Source: Primorskyibacter aestuariivivens (lineage in GTDB: Bacteria > Pseudomonadota > Alphaproteobacteria > Rhodobacterales > Rhodobacteraceae). From it: a stretch of 64,000 nucleotides of DNA. Position 1 is the stretch's first letter; every line of letters starts with the position of its first letter. Where the stretch lies: assembly GCF_028023675.1 (NCBI RefSeq), contig NZ_JAQIOZ010000010.1:62001-126000 (forward strand), written 5' to 3'. Positions 42,901 to 51,090 of this stretch are shown in pieces. Made by a program: the position numbers and the translations under genes. The notes under the pieces are model-generated. The model had not been told where the DNA came from, searched no databases, and was given only the letters and a program-made list of their open reading frames with translations.

Positions 42901-45243
42901 ATGCCACATGACGGTGCACAAAACAGTCAGGTCCATTCGCCTGCATCCGAGGACACCTGCGACAGCTGCGGCGGCGGAAAGGCCATTGAGCCAACGAAGG
43001 TACAAGCCTCGGATGGTCGCAGCTTCCATGTCAGCGGTCTGGATTGCGCCGAAGAGGTGTCCATCCTGAACCGGGTCGTCGGACCCGCGGTCGGTGGCAC
43101 GGAGTACCTCGCATTTGACGTCATCAATGCGCGAATGACAGTTCTGGATGGCGGAGAGAACCCGTCCTCAGACAAGATCATTGATGTTGTTGCAACTACC
43201 GGGATGACGGCCAAACCATGGGATGCCGAAGACGCCAGCGCAGATCAGGCCGCACATCTGAAGAAACAAAAACTGTTCACTATGCTCAGTGGCGGCTTCT
43301 GGGCTGCGGGTTTTCTGTACCACATCGTCGAAACAGGATTTGAAGGCGCAATCGGTTTGTTCTCCGGTCATGGCGAAGCGCCGATGCCCATGGCTGAAGC
43401 AGGACTGTTCGCGATAGCTATCCTTTTTGGCGTCTGGCTGGTCGCACCCAAAGCATGGTCGTCGGCGCGCCGGCTCTCTCCTGACATGAATCTGATAATG
43501 GTGGTGGCTGTGGCTGGTGCCATCGGGCTTGGCGAGTTTTTCGAGGCCGCAACGGTAGCCTTCTTCTTTTCGCTCTCGCTGTATCTTGAAAGCTGGAGTG
43601 TCGGGCGGGCGCGCAATGCTGTCTCCGCGCTGCTCGACCTTGCACCTCCAACAGTCCGGGTGCTCGATGATGATGGTTCGGAAGCCGACGTTCCCGCTGC
43701 GGCGGTGGCTGTTGGCGCACGGTTCGTCGTACGTGGCGGGGATCGTATTCCTCTCGATGGAGAAGTTGTCGACGGGGCAGGGGCCGTCGATCAGGCGCCC
43801 ATCACGGGCGAGAGCGCACTGGTGCCGAAAGAAGCAGGCGATGATGTCTACGCAGGCACGATCAATGGCGAGGGCACTCTGACCGTGCGGGCTACCAAGC
43901 TTGCCACTGACACGGTGTTGTCCAAGATTATCCGCATGGTAGGCGATGCCCATTCGCGCCGTGCCGAGGTCGAACAATGGGTAACAAAGTTTGCCCGCAT
44001 CTACACACCGGTTGTGATGGTGCTCGCCATGCTTATTGCCTTTGTCCCCCCGCTTGTCGCGGGCGGTGACTGGGGCTTCTGGTTCTACAACGCGCTGGTT
44101 CTGCTGGTCATCGCCTGCCCGTGCGCCCTGGTGATCTCCACGCCGGTCTCTATCGTCGCCTCCCTTGCCGCCTCGGCGCGCAACGGCGTGCTGATCAAGG
44201 GCGGGGCCTATGTCGAAGCGCCCGGTCGCACCACTGCACTGGCCATGGACAAGACCGGCACGATCACGATGGGGGAACCTGAGGTTGCGGCCATATACCC
44301 GCTCGGCGGAACAACCGAGCGCGATCTGATGGCACGGGCCGTTGCCCTCGAGGCGCGCTCGTCGCATCCGCTCGCACGAGCCATCCTGGGCCGGGCGGAA
44401 CAGGATGGGATGCAAGTCGTCGCCGCCGAAGATACCCGTACAGTGCCTGGACGCGGTCTTGAGGGCGAGCTTGATGGCCAATTGATCTGGTTGGGTTCGG
44501 ACCGGTTTGCCGAGGAAAAGGGCCTTGGCGGGGACATCCCGACAGACCTGCGCGATCGGATCGAAGGGGCGGGGAGCACGCTGGTTGCCATAGGCGATGC
44601 CAATGGAGTGAGCGGTGTGCTGGAACTGCGCGACCGGATCCGGCCCGATGCCAAGGGGATCGTTGCTCGTCTGCATGCGCAGGGGGTCAAGAAGATCGTG
44701 ATGCTTACCGGCGACAACGCGGCAACAGCAAGGGCGGTTGCCGCTGAAGTGGGGATCGACGAGGTGCGCGCCGAACTCCTGCCCGAGGACAAGGTCACCG
44801 CCATTGAGGAACTGGTGACACAGTACGGAACTGTCGCGATGATCGGGGATGGTGTGAATGATGCGCCGGCGATGGCACGCGCGCATTACGGCATCGCTAT
44901 GGGAGCCGTGGGATCGGACGCCGCAATTGAAACGGCCGATATCGCGCTGATGACAGACGACATTGGCAAAGTGCCATGGCTGATCGGGCATTCCCGCCGA
45001 ACCATGGCAATTATCAAGCAGAACATCGGGCTGTCTCTTGCGACCAAGGCCGCATTCGTGGTGGCAACAGCCTTCGGCATGGCCTCGATGTGGGGCGCGA
45101 TCGCGGCCGATGTTGGCGTTTCCCTTCTCGTTGTCGCCAACGCCTTGCGGTTGCTGCGCGCGCGCGACAACGACGATGAACCGCGTGGTGGCGATGAGGT
45201 TGGCGAAGAAATGGCAAAGGCGGCACTGGCGCACGGTCACTAG
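42901..45243 (+). CDS. zntA: ZntA/CadA-type Zn/Cd/Pb-exporting P1B ATPase
   Basis: A 780-residue P1B-2 ATPase. The N-terminus has a CDSCGGG cluster (20-26) and an HMA-like domain with GLDCAEE (about 46-52), the acidic version typical of divalent soft-metal pumps. VIACPCALVISTP (ion site), DKTGTIT (phosphorylation) and GDGVNDAPAMA follow. It ends with a His-containing tail (ALAHGH). It exports Zn(II), Cd(II) or Pb(II). It is monocistronic under a CadR/PbrR-type promoter. Confidence 0.95.
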   Translation: MPHDGAQNSQVHSPASEDTCDSCGGGKAIEPTKVQASDGRSFHVSGLDCAEEVSILNRVVGPAVGGTEYLAFDVINARMTVLDGGENPSSDKIIDVVATTGMTAKPWDAEDASADQAAHLKKQKLFTMLSGGFWAAGFLYHIVETGFEGAIGLFSGHGEAPMPMAEAGLFAIAILFGVWLVAPKAWSSARRLSPDMNLIMVVAVAGAIGLGEFFEAATVAFFFSLSLYLESWSVGRARNAVSALLDLAPPTVRVLDDDGSEADVPAAAVAVGARFVVRGGDRIPLDGEVVDGAGAVDQAPITGESALVPKEAGDDVYAGTINGEGTLTVRATKLATDTVLSKIIRMVGDAHSRRAEVEQWVTKFARIYTPVVMVLAMLIAFVPPLVAGGDWGFWFYNALVLLVIACPCALVISTPVSIVASLAASARNGVLIKGGAYVEAPGRTTALAMDKTGTITMGEPEVAAIYPLGGTTERDLMARAVALEARSSHPLARAILGRAEQDGMQVVAAEDTRTVPGRGLEGELDGQLIWLGSDRFAEEKGLGGDIPTDLRDRIEGAGSTLVAIGDANGVSGVLELRDRIRPDAKGIVARLHAQGVKKIVMLTGDNAATARAVAAEVGIDEVRAELLPEDKVTAIEELVTQYGTVAMIGDGVNDAPAMARAHYGIAMGAVGSDAAIETADIALMTDDIGKVPWLIGHSRRTMAIIKQNIGLSLATKAAFVVATAFGMASMWGAIAADVGVSLLVVANALRLLRARDNDDEPRGGDEVGEEMAKAALAHGH

Positions 45244-45422
45244 CAATGTGACTGGCAAGAACCAGTGGGAGCAGGCGGTTTGCAACTGTTAGATTGGATT
45301 GAACGTTGGGTGCAGACTATTGCCCCTCGGTCAATGGTGCCCTGACCGACCAAAGCGGCAAATGGTCCCGCCGTAGCTAGAGTTCGGTCTGTCTGGAACT
45401 ACCGACCTTATCGTACCCTGAA

Positions 45423-45467
45423 CCGGCAAGGGCAAAAAAACCGCCAAATCCTCAAGGGTTTTGCCGG
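45423..45467. terminator. Possible terminator hairpin between zntA and the cmtR-like gene
   Basis: CCGGCAA (45423-45429) pairs with TTGCCGG (45461-45467), with A- and T-rich runs on either side (GGCAAAAAAA and GGGTTTTGCC). The 31-nt loop makes it weak. The remaining 45244-45535 shows no gene. Confidence 0.35.
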
Positions 45468-45535
45468 GGTTTTGTCCAGACTAAGCAATTGACCTGGCAT
45501 GGGGTGGGTTAGGGCAGAGCAGCAAAAAAGGTCGC

Positions 45536-45886
45536 TTATGTCCCGCGATAATTGTCACAAGCATCAACACCTTCTGCGACCACATCGAGAAGGACGTCCA
45601 CATCATTCAAAAGAGCTGTAATGCGCGGGCTGCTGATACGGTAGCGGATGAAACGTCCGTCGCGGTCGCTGGCGACAAGCCCACAATCCAGAAGACACCT
45701 GAGATGGTTGGAGACGTTTGGCTGCAATAACTTCGTGCAAGTCACAATCTCATGAACGGCCAACGGCGCTTCGCGCAAGGCGTCGAGAATCGCGAGGCGG
45801 CTTGGGTCCGCAAAACCGCGAAACAGCTTCGCTCTTCTCTCAATAGCGGTTGTCCCACTATTGCAGCAGGCGACAATTTGATCCAT
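45536..45886 (-). CDS. CmtR-like ArsR/SmtB-family metal-responsive repressor
   Basis: A 116-residue winged-helix protein (ATG at 45884-45886; a GTG at 45898 is also possible). The recognition helix QPNVSNHLRCLLDCGLV holds two cysteines spaced as in CmtR, and a third lies near the C-terminus (VDACDNY). Those three positions are the Cd(II)/Pb(II) ligands of CmtR. An extra CC pair is at residues 7-8. It is divergent from the HMA-CDF gene and probably represses it. Confidence 0.88.
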   Translation of the reverse strand: MDQIVACCNSGTTAIERRAKLFRGFADPSRLAILDALREAPLAVHEIVTCTKLLQPNVSNHLRCLLDCGLVASDRDGRFIRYRISSPRITALLNDVDVLLDVVAEGVDACDNYRGT

Positions 45887-45904
45887 ATCACTACTCACTG
45901 ATAT
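45885..45904. promoter_or_regulatory. Likely CmtR/ArsR-family operator
   Basis: ATATCA (45885-45890) and TGATAT (45899-45904) form an inverted repeat with an 8-nt spacer, overlapping the start of the repressor gene and upstream of the HMA-CDF gene. A site of this size and place is usual for ArsR-family autoregulation. Confidence 0.5.
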
Positions 45905-45942
45905 ATTATTTCTTTTCCCACTTTAGCAGGAGAACTGCGATC

Positions 45943-46791
45943 ATGGCCAACGCAGAAAGCGCGATAGCAGATATCCCATCCTTCCGTTACCGCGTTTCCG
46001 GTATGGATTGCGCCAAGGATGCCGCCCAGATCGAGCGGGCGGCGCAATCTGCAGGTATCGCGCCTGACGCCGTGAAAGTGTCTACTGCAACGCACATAAT
46101 GACTTTGACAGCTCCCGAAGCGCGCTTGCCGGAAATTGAAAAAGCCGTCGAGACAACAGGGTATGGGTTTGACCGCATCGAGAGCGACGAAGATATTCAG
46201 CAAGGTGCGGCCCATCAGGACCCTGGCTATCGCCGCGCGCTCTGGATCGTTGTGATCCTGAATGTTGGTTATGGCGTTCTTGAAATGATCGGCGGGTTCA
46301 TTGCCGGGTCACAGGCCGTGAAGGCCGACGCGTTGGATTTCATTGGCGACGGCGCAATCACCTTCCTCGGCCTGTTGGCCATCGGCTGGAGCCTCGCTTG
46401 GCGAGCGCGGTCGGCCCTGATCCAGGGCATCTTCCTCGGCCTGCTTGGTCTTGGAGTCTTTGGCACGACCATCATAAGGGCATTCGAGCCGACAACCCCA
46501 GACGCCACTTTGATGGGGATTCTGGGCCTGATTGCTCTTGTGATAAATGTCATCTCCGTGCTGCCGTTGCTGCGGTACCGCAAGGGCGACGCGAACATGC
46601 GCGCTGTCTGGCTGTTCTCGCGCAACGACGCCATCGGCAACGCCGCAGTCGTTATCGCCGCCGGGCTGGTGGTTTGGCTAGGCAGCGCATGGCCCGATCT
46701 CATCGTAGCCTTCGGGATCGCCGGACTGTTCCTGCACTCGTCATGGGCGATCATCCGCGACGCGCGGGCCGATCTGAAGGCGGTGGCATGA
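45943..46791 (+). CDS. CDF cation transporter with an N-terminal HMA domain
   Basis: A 282-residue protein. Residues 12-75 form a heavy-metal-associated domain with GMDCAKDAAQIERAA, similar to the acidic HMA of ZntA-type pumps. Six membrane helices follow. Helix 2 carries ADALDFIGDG (DxxxD) and helix 5 has SRNDAIGN, where only the aspartate of HxxxD is kept. The C-terminal cytosolic domain of CDF proteins is missing, perhaps replaced by the HMA domain. An AGGAGA site precedes the ATG. It opens an operon with lspA and TRAP pair 2. Confidence 0.9.
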   Translation: MANAESAIADIPSFRYRVSGMDCAKDAAQIERAAQSAGIAPDAVKVSTATHIMTLTAPEARLPEIEKAVETTGYGFDRIESDEDIQQGAAHQDPGYRRALWIVVILNVGYGVLEMIGGFIAGSQAVKADALDFIGDGAITFLGLLAIGWSLAWRARSALIQGIFLGLLGLGVFGTTIIRAFEPTTPDATLMGILGLIALVINVISVLPLLRYRKGDANMRAVWLFSRNDAIGNAAVVIAAGLVVWLGSAWPDLIVAFGIAGLFLHSSWAIIRDARADLKAVA

Positions 46792-47297
46792 ACAGCCGCG
46801 TTCTCGGTGGGCTTTGCGCCATCGCCGCGTTTGGTGTTGATCAGGGCACCAAGGCTCTTGCCCTGAACTCCCCGGCGCTTGAGAACGGGGTCGAGGTTCT
46901 GCCCTTTCTCAACCTCGTGCGGGTTTTGAACGATGGGGTCAGCTTCGGTATGCTCGGCGGGGTCGTACCCTGGTGGGGTCTGGTCGCACTTGCTGCCGTG
47001 GTCGTGGCATGGCTGCTGATCTGGCTGTGGAAGGCTCCGGACAGGCTGACAGGTGCGGCGCTCGGTCTGATCATCGGAGGCGCGCTTGGCAATATCCTTG
47101 ACCGTCTGCGCTATCAGGCCGTCCCTGACTTTCTCGACTTCCATTACGGGTCATACCACTGGCCGTCCTTCAACTTGGCTGACGTGGCGATCTTTTGTGG
47201 GGCAGCATTGCTGTTCTGGGACAGCTTTCGCACCTCGAAAGTCAGGCCGGAAAATCGGGAACAAGACAATCGCAAGGGAGATGTCACGGGGGGATAA
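46788..47297 (+). CDS. lspA: Signal peptidase II (LspA/PbrC-like)
   Basis: A 169-residue protein with four membrane helices and the two catalytic aspartates in GNILDRLRY and FNLADVAIF. The FGVDQGTKAL segment of LspA is also present. LspA trims the signal of prolipoproteins. Copies in metal operons correspond to PbrC of lead resistance. It overlaps the CDF gene (ATGA) and precedes TRAP pair 2 by 37 nt. The C-terminal 20 residues are charged and extend beyond the usual end. Confidence 0.92.
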   Translation: MNSRVLGGLCAIAAFGVDQGTKALALNSPALENGVEVLPFLNLVRVLNDGVSFGMLGGVVPWWGLVALAAVVVAWLLIWLWKAPDRLTGAALGLIIGGALGNILDRLRYQAVPDFLDFHYGSYHWPSFNLADVAIFCGAALLFWDSFRTSKVRPENREQDNRKGDVTGG

Positions 47298-47334
47298 CAG
47301 CTAACAGGCAAAGAACTTTGGGAGGGAATTCGGC

Positions 47335-47856
47335 TTGAGATTTTTGGATTGGATTGACCGTGGCATTCGCGGCATCGGCGTCGTGACTGCGTGGCTGACA
47401 GTTGTTTCGATTGCTGCTTATGGCGCGCTTCAGATGCTGGATCGCAAGCTACAACTTGGCGTGTCGAGCTATTTGCCGGACCTGTCCACGTCACTGCTGT
47501 TCATCCTAATTTTCTTGACCTTTGGGTATACCTATCTACGCGACGGTCACGTGCGCGTTGATGTTCTTCGCAGACATTGGTCCGCGCGCCGCATTGCGTG
47601 GATCGAACTGATTGGCGGCCTTTTTGTCCTTCTGCCGCTCGCCGCCATCCTGACCTACTACGGATGGGACGGTTTGATGCGCACCACGAAATTCGCGGAA
47701 ACCCAGTTGTGGGCACAACGCATTGCCGGGGTCATCGGCCCCATCCTGCTGGCTCTTGCCGGGATGATCGTAGCCCTGCGCAACGTCGCCTTTCTGACAG
47801 GGAGACGTGCGCAAGGTGCACCGGAACAAGCAAGCGGCCTGCACAATGGTGAATGA
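47335..47856 (+). CDS. TRAP transporter small membrane subunit (DctQ-like), pair 2
   Basis: A 173-residue protein with four membrane helices and DctQ features: LPDLSTSLLFILIFLTFGYTY, then GHVRVDVLRRHWSARR. The start is a TTG with a strong GGGAGGG ribosome site 7 nt before it. It overlaps the DctM-like gene by 11 nt. It shares its overall form with the pair-1 subunit at 40.9 kb. Confidence 0.88.
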   Translation: MRFLDWIDRGIRGIGVVTAWLTVVSIAAYGALQMLDRKLQLGVSSYLPDLSTSLLFILIFLTFGYTYLRDGHVRVDVLRRHWSARRIAWIELIGGLFVLLPLAAILTYYGWDGLMRTTKFAETQLWAQRIAGVIGPILLALAGMIVALRNVAFLTGRRAQGAPEQASGLHNGE

Positions 47857-49219
47857 GGTCCTCACGATCGCCATGCTTGTCGTGATGGCCATCGGGGTCT
47901 TCAGCGGCTTTCCGGTGGCTCTGGTGCTCGCGGGGACAGGCTTCTTGGGGTTTGTCGCTGCGGTCTGGGTCGGTATCACTGATTTTCAGCATTTGGGGCT
48001 GATCTACCTGCGAGCCCGTGGTGTATTGACCAATGAATCAGTCCAATTCACCAGCGTTCCAATGCTAATATTTCTCGGACTGATCCTGAATGCCAGCGGG
48101 GTTGCAGAAACCATGTTTCGCCTGCTGGGGCGTCTTCTGACAGGCGTTCCCGGTCGCTACGCCATTGCGACTTTGCTGATCGGTCTCGTCCTCGCTCCAG
48201 CCGCCGGGGTGATCGGTGCTTCCGTCATAACTGTGGCATTGGTGGCTTATGCTCCGATGATGGCGTCGGGCTACGCACCGCGAACAGCGGGAGGTGCTGT
48301 TGCGGCCTCTGGTGCACTGGGTGTAGTGTTCCCGCCTGCCGTGATGCTGTTCTTCATCTCGAACGTGTTCTATCTGCGCATCGGATTGATGTATGTGGCC
48401 CTCATCGTGCCTGTGCTTCTGATGGTCATGGCCTTCGCGATCTATTTTGCCGTCACCTTGAGAAAAACGGTCGAAATCCCGCTGGACACACCCAAGACCA
48501 ATCTTGTGTCAGACCTCTTGTTCGTCCTCGCGTCTGTCGCGGTCATCGCATCCATTCCGCTCAGCATCATTCTGGGCTTTGCGACACTCACAGAGGCGGC
48601 TGGAGTAGGGGTTTTTGGCGCGCTATTGGTCGCGCTGGCGCGAAAGCGCTTGTCTTTCTCATCGTTGAACTCTGTCACGGTGCAGACAAGCACGATGACG
48701 TCGATGGTCTTCTTCATCGTATTGGGCGCATCGGTATTCTCGCTCAGTTTCCACCTGGTCGGTGGACCGGACGTCATCTTCGAGTGGATATCCGCATTCG
48801 ATCTCACCCGGTGGGAACTGTTGGCGATCCTCCTTGGCGTGATCATCATACTTGGGTTTGTTTTTGACTGGATCGAGGTGCTGCTGGTCTTTGTACCCGT
48901 ACTGATGCCGATTATTTCAGAGCTCGACTTCGCAGATCACGTCGGCTCTGCCTACTTTGCGCAGATCTGGATCGCTGGCCTGATTGCGTTGGCCTTGCAA
49001 ACGTCCTTCCTGACGCCTCCTTTCGGCTATGCCCTGTTTTTTGCTAAGATGGCGGCACCGAAGGGTATCAACCTATCCGATATCTATCGCGGAGCGGTAC
49101 CTCTTGTTGCCATTGAGATTGTATTGATCGTGGCGCTGATCTCGTTTCCTCAGCTTATCACTTGGCTGCCTGAGATGGCCCTTGGGACCGCAGATATGCC
49201 GCAGCTGATACAGCGGTGA
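47846..49219 (+). CDS. TRAP transporter large membrane subunit (DctM-like), pair 2
   Basis: A 457-residue protein with about twelve helices. DctM signatures seen are APAAGVIGASVITVAL, GALGVVFPPAVMLFF and LQTSFLTPPFGYALFF. As with pair 1, no binding protein gene is found. It ends an operon that begins with the HMA-CDF transporter under a CmtR-like repressor, which again links a TRAP pair to Cd/Zn/Pb genes. Confidence 0.92.
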   Translation: MVNEVLTIAMLVVMAIGVFSGFPVALVLAGTGFLGFVAAVWVGITDFQHLGLIYLRARGVLTNESVQFTSVPMLIFLGLILNASGVAETMFRLLGRLLTGVPGRYAIATLLIGLVLAPAAGVIGASVITVALVAYAPMMASGYAPRTAGGAVAASGALGVVFPPAVMLFFISNVFYLRIGLMYVALIVPVLLMVMAFAIYFAVTLRKTVEIPLDTPKTNLVSDLLFVLASVAVIASIPLSIILGFATLTEAAGVGVFGALLVALARKRLSFSSLNSVTVQTSTMTSMVFFIVLGASVFSLSFHLVGGPDVIFEWISAFDLTRWELLAILLGVIIILGFVFDWIEVLLVFVPVLMPIISELDFADHVGSAYFAQIWIAGLIALALQTSFLTPPFGYALFFAKMAAPKGINLSDIYRGAVPLVAIEIVLIVALISFPQLITWLPEMALGTADMPQLIQR

Positions 49220-49276
49220 CAGATGTTGCATACTTTGGGTATCGGCTGTGATTGATCCTATTGGGAGCGAAATTGC

Positions 49277-49307
49277 TTGAACCTCTAGTTGCTAGAGGTT
49301 GTAGCAT
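49277..49307 (+). promoter_or_regulatory. CadR/PbrR-type promoter of the divergent CDF gene
   Basis: -35 TTGAAC (49277-49282) and -10 TAGCAT (49302-49307) are 19 bp apart. The dyad CCTCTAG-TTG-CTAGAGG is perfect, the cleanest copy in the window. About 195 nt of leader without a clear gene follow to the ATG at 49504. Confidence 0.82.
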
Positions 49308-49503
49308 GTGTGTTGAGCTGTGGAGGAGCTAGACTTGCGATAGCAATCTCGCCTGTTTCAAAGATCTTCTGATCGTGTCCTAGAGAGAGTGACAAGAGAA
49401 GTAGAGCGTCTCCTGCGTTGCAAGAAGAGCATCGACGCAAGGAGATCAGCGGCAGTATTTTTGGTCGAGCAGAGTGCTCGGCCGGACAAGGTTTGGCCGG
49501 TAC

Positions 49504-50418
49504 ATGAAGAGCGATAAGCAAATCGAAGTGTTCGCGGGCGTCGCCAGTTGTCAGAGGCAAGCGCGATGGAACAAGTGGTTGTACTTGCCGATTGCCTTGG
49601 CGTTGTCTGTCGGCAGCCTTTTTTCTGGAAGCCTTGCCCTTATTGCCATCGCATTGCTCTACGCTTCGGACGTGGTCGAGTTGTTGATGAGTTCAGCGGC
49701 GACTAGGCTGACACGACGTCAGAAAGAGGACCGCGTTGTTCTAGGATATGGGCGATTGGAAATTGCGACAGAGTTGGCGAATTGTGTTGCTGTGGTACTG
49801 CTATCCGCTTCGGTCATTTACCACGGCGTTATGCGCCTAAATTCCCCTCATCTGGCGCAAGGCTGGATCATAGTGGTGCTCGTCTCTGTCTTGATAGGGA
49901 TTGAGTTACTGGTGTTCTCGAAACCGGCACCAACATCGTGGCGCCGACGTAAAATCGGCACGTCACCGCCGCTATGGTCAGACCGTTTAGCGTTCTTGCT
50001 ACCAGTTCTCGCTGGCGGCGTAGCTATTTTGTTGCTTGGTTCCGGGCGAACTGACACGATTATTGCAGTTTTATTGTCCGGCGCGCTTCTTTGGTTCGCC
50101 CTCCGCGGTATTGGGGAGGCGCTTAGATCGTCGCTGCTTGGAGCGCCATCAAACCTGGATGCGGCAGATGTTGTGCAACAAATAATTTCCGTAGAAGGGG
50201 TGCAAGATATTCATCATCTACACTTCTGGCGGCTCCCGGAACAGAGACTGGCCATCGACGCTCATGTCGTTGTCACAGTACCGAATTGGCCTAAAGCCGA
50301 AGCCATCAGGGATCACATCGAAGCAATTCTAATCCATAAGTTCGGAGTAGAACACAGCACCCTCGAGATGGAAACGCCGGACAGGGAGCTGGATTCTTGC
50401 CATGTTTACGGCACTTGA
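49504..50418 (+). CDS. CDF-family protein with reduced metal sites
   Basis: A 304-residue protein with six predicted helices and a recognisable CDF C-terminal domain (VQDIHHLHFWRLPEQRLAIDAHV). The helix-2 and helix-5 motifs read LLYASDVVELL and PLWSDRLAFLL. The aspartates remain but both histidines of HxxxD are gone, and the histidine-rich loop is replaced by a basic segment (WRRRKIG). It may move another ion or act as a partner subunit. A GTG ten codons upstream is an alternative start. Confidence 0.85.
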   Translation: MKSDKQIEVFAGVASCQRQARWNKWLYLPIALALSVGSLFSGSLALIAIALLYASDVVELLMSSAATRLTRRQKEDRVVLGYGRLEIATELANCVAVVLLSASVIYHGVMRLNSPHLAQGWIIVVLVSVLIGIELLVFSKPAPTSWRRRKIGTSPPLWSDRLAFLLPVLAGGVAILLLGSGRTDTIIAVLLSGALLWFALRGIGEALRSSLLGAPSNLDAADVVQQIISVEGVQDIHHLHFWRLPEQRLAIDAHVVVTVPNWPKAEAIRDHIEAILIHKFGVEHSTLEMETPDRELDSCHVYGT

Positions 50419-50477
50419 GCTTGTTGACATTCATGCACGCCCGCAGCAGTTGGAAAGTCTTTCGCTCGCTGGCAATG

Positions 50478-50498
50478 GTTGATCCAAAATCAACTTTT
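50478..50498 (+). terminator. Probable intrinsic terminator after the divergent CDF gene
   Basis: GTTGAT (50478-50483) pairs with ATCAAC (50489-50494) over a 5-nt loop and is followed by TTTT. It lies 60 nt after the CDF stop codon. Confidence 0.5.
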
Positions 50499-50548
50499 AG
50501 ATACTATTGTCTTAATCAATTAGTCCGAAAAAGGGGCCGCGAGCAGTA

Positions 50549-51058
50549 ATGATTGACAGACTTCCGAGACGCTTCTTTCTCTTGGGTGGCGTGGCGGCCT
50601 TTCTCTCGGGATGCGCCAGCAAGTTTTGCACTTACAATGGGCCAGAGGTGACGCGCGTGCGCCTCTACAAGTCGCAAAGACTGCTGGTGCTTGATGGCAC
50701 GGAGGGCGTTTTGCGCACCTATCCGGTTGGCTTGGGGTTCGCGCCGGAAGGACACAAGCAATTCGAGGGCGATGGACGCACGCCTGAAGGTGCGTACACC
50801 ATCGACCGCCGCAATCCGGACAGCCTGTTTCATCTGTCTGTCGGAATTTCCTATCCGAACGAGGAGGACATCGCCTTTGCTGAAGCGCAGGGCAAATCTC
50901 CTGGCGGTGATATCTTCATCCATGGCGGTCCCCGAAAGGGCATCGACCCGATGAACAAGCGGGACTGGACGGCTGGATGCATCTCGGTCACCGATCGGCA
51001 GGTCGAAGATGTCTATGCAATGGTGCGCGATGGGACACCTATCGAGATTTATGCCTAG
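50549..51058 (+). CDS. L,D-transpeptidase, lipoprotein type (third of three)
   Basis: A 169-residue protein with a lipobox (LSGCAS, Cys near 22) and a YkuD/YafK-like domain: GRTPEGAYTIDRRNPDS, FIHGGPRKG and WTAGCISVTDRQ with the nucleophile Cys near 146. It belongs to a different subgroup from the other two L,D-transpeptidases, closer to YafK/DpaA-type enzymes. It stands alone and converges on the ABC transporter operon. Confidence 0.92.
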   Translation: MIDRLPRRFFLLGGVAAFLSGCASKFCTYNGPEVTRVRLYKSQRLLVLDGTEGVLRTYPVGLGFAPEGHKQFEGDGRTPEGAYTIDRRNPDSLFHLSVGISYPNEEDIAFAEAQGKSPGGDIFIHGGPRKGIDPMNKRDWTAGCISVTDRQVEDVYAMVRDGTPIEIYA

Positions 51059-51090
51059 CAGCTTCTGAGACTCACTGAAGCTCAACCGGA

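Noticed and set aside
43168-45285. 705-codon minus-strand frame opposite the ZntA-type ATPase
   Set aside because: The composition (many His, Arg, Cys) and lack of motifs show it is an antisense shadow of a high-GC gene.
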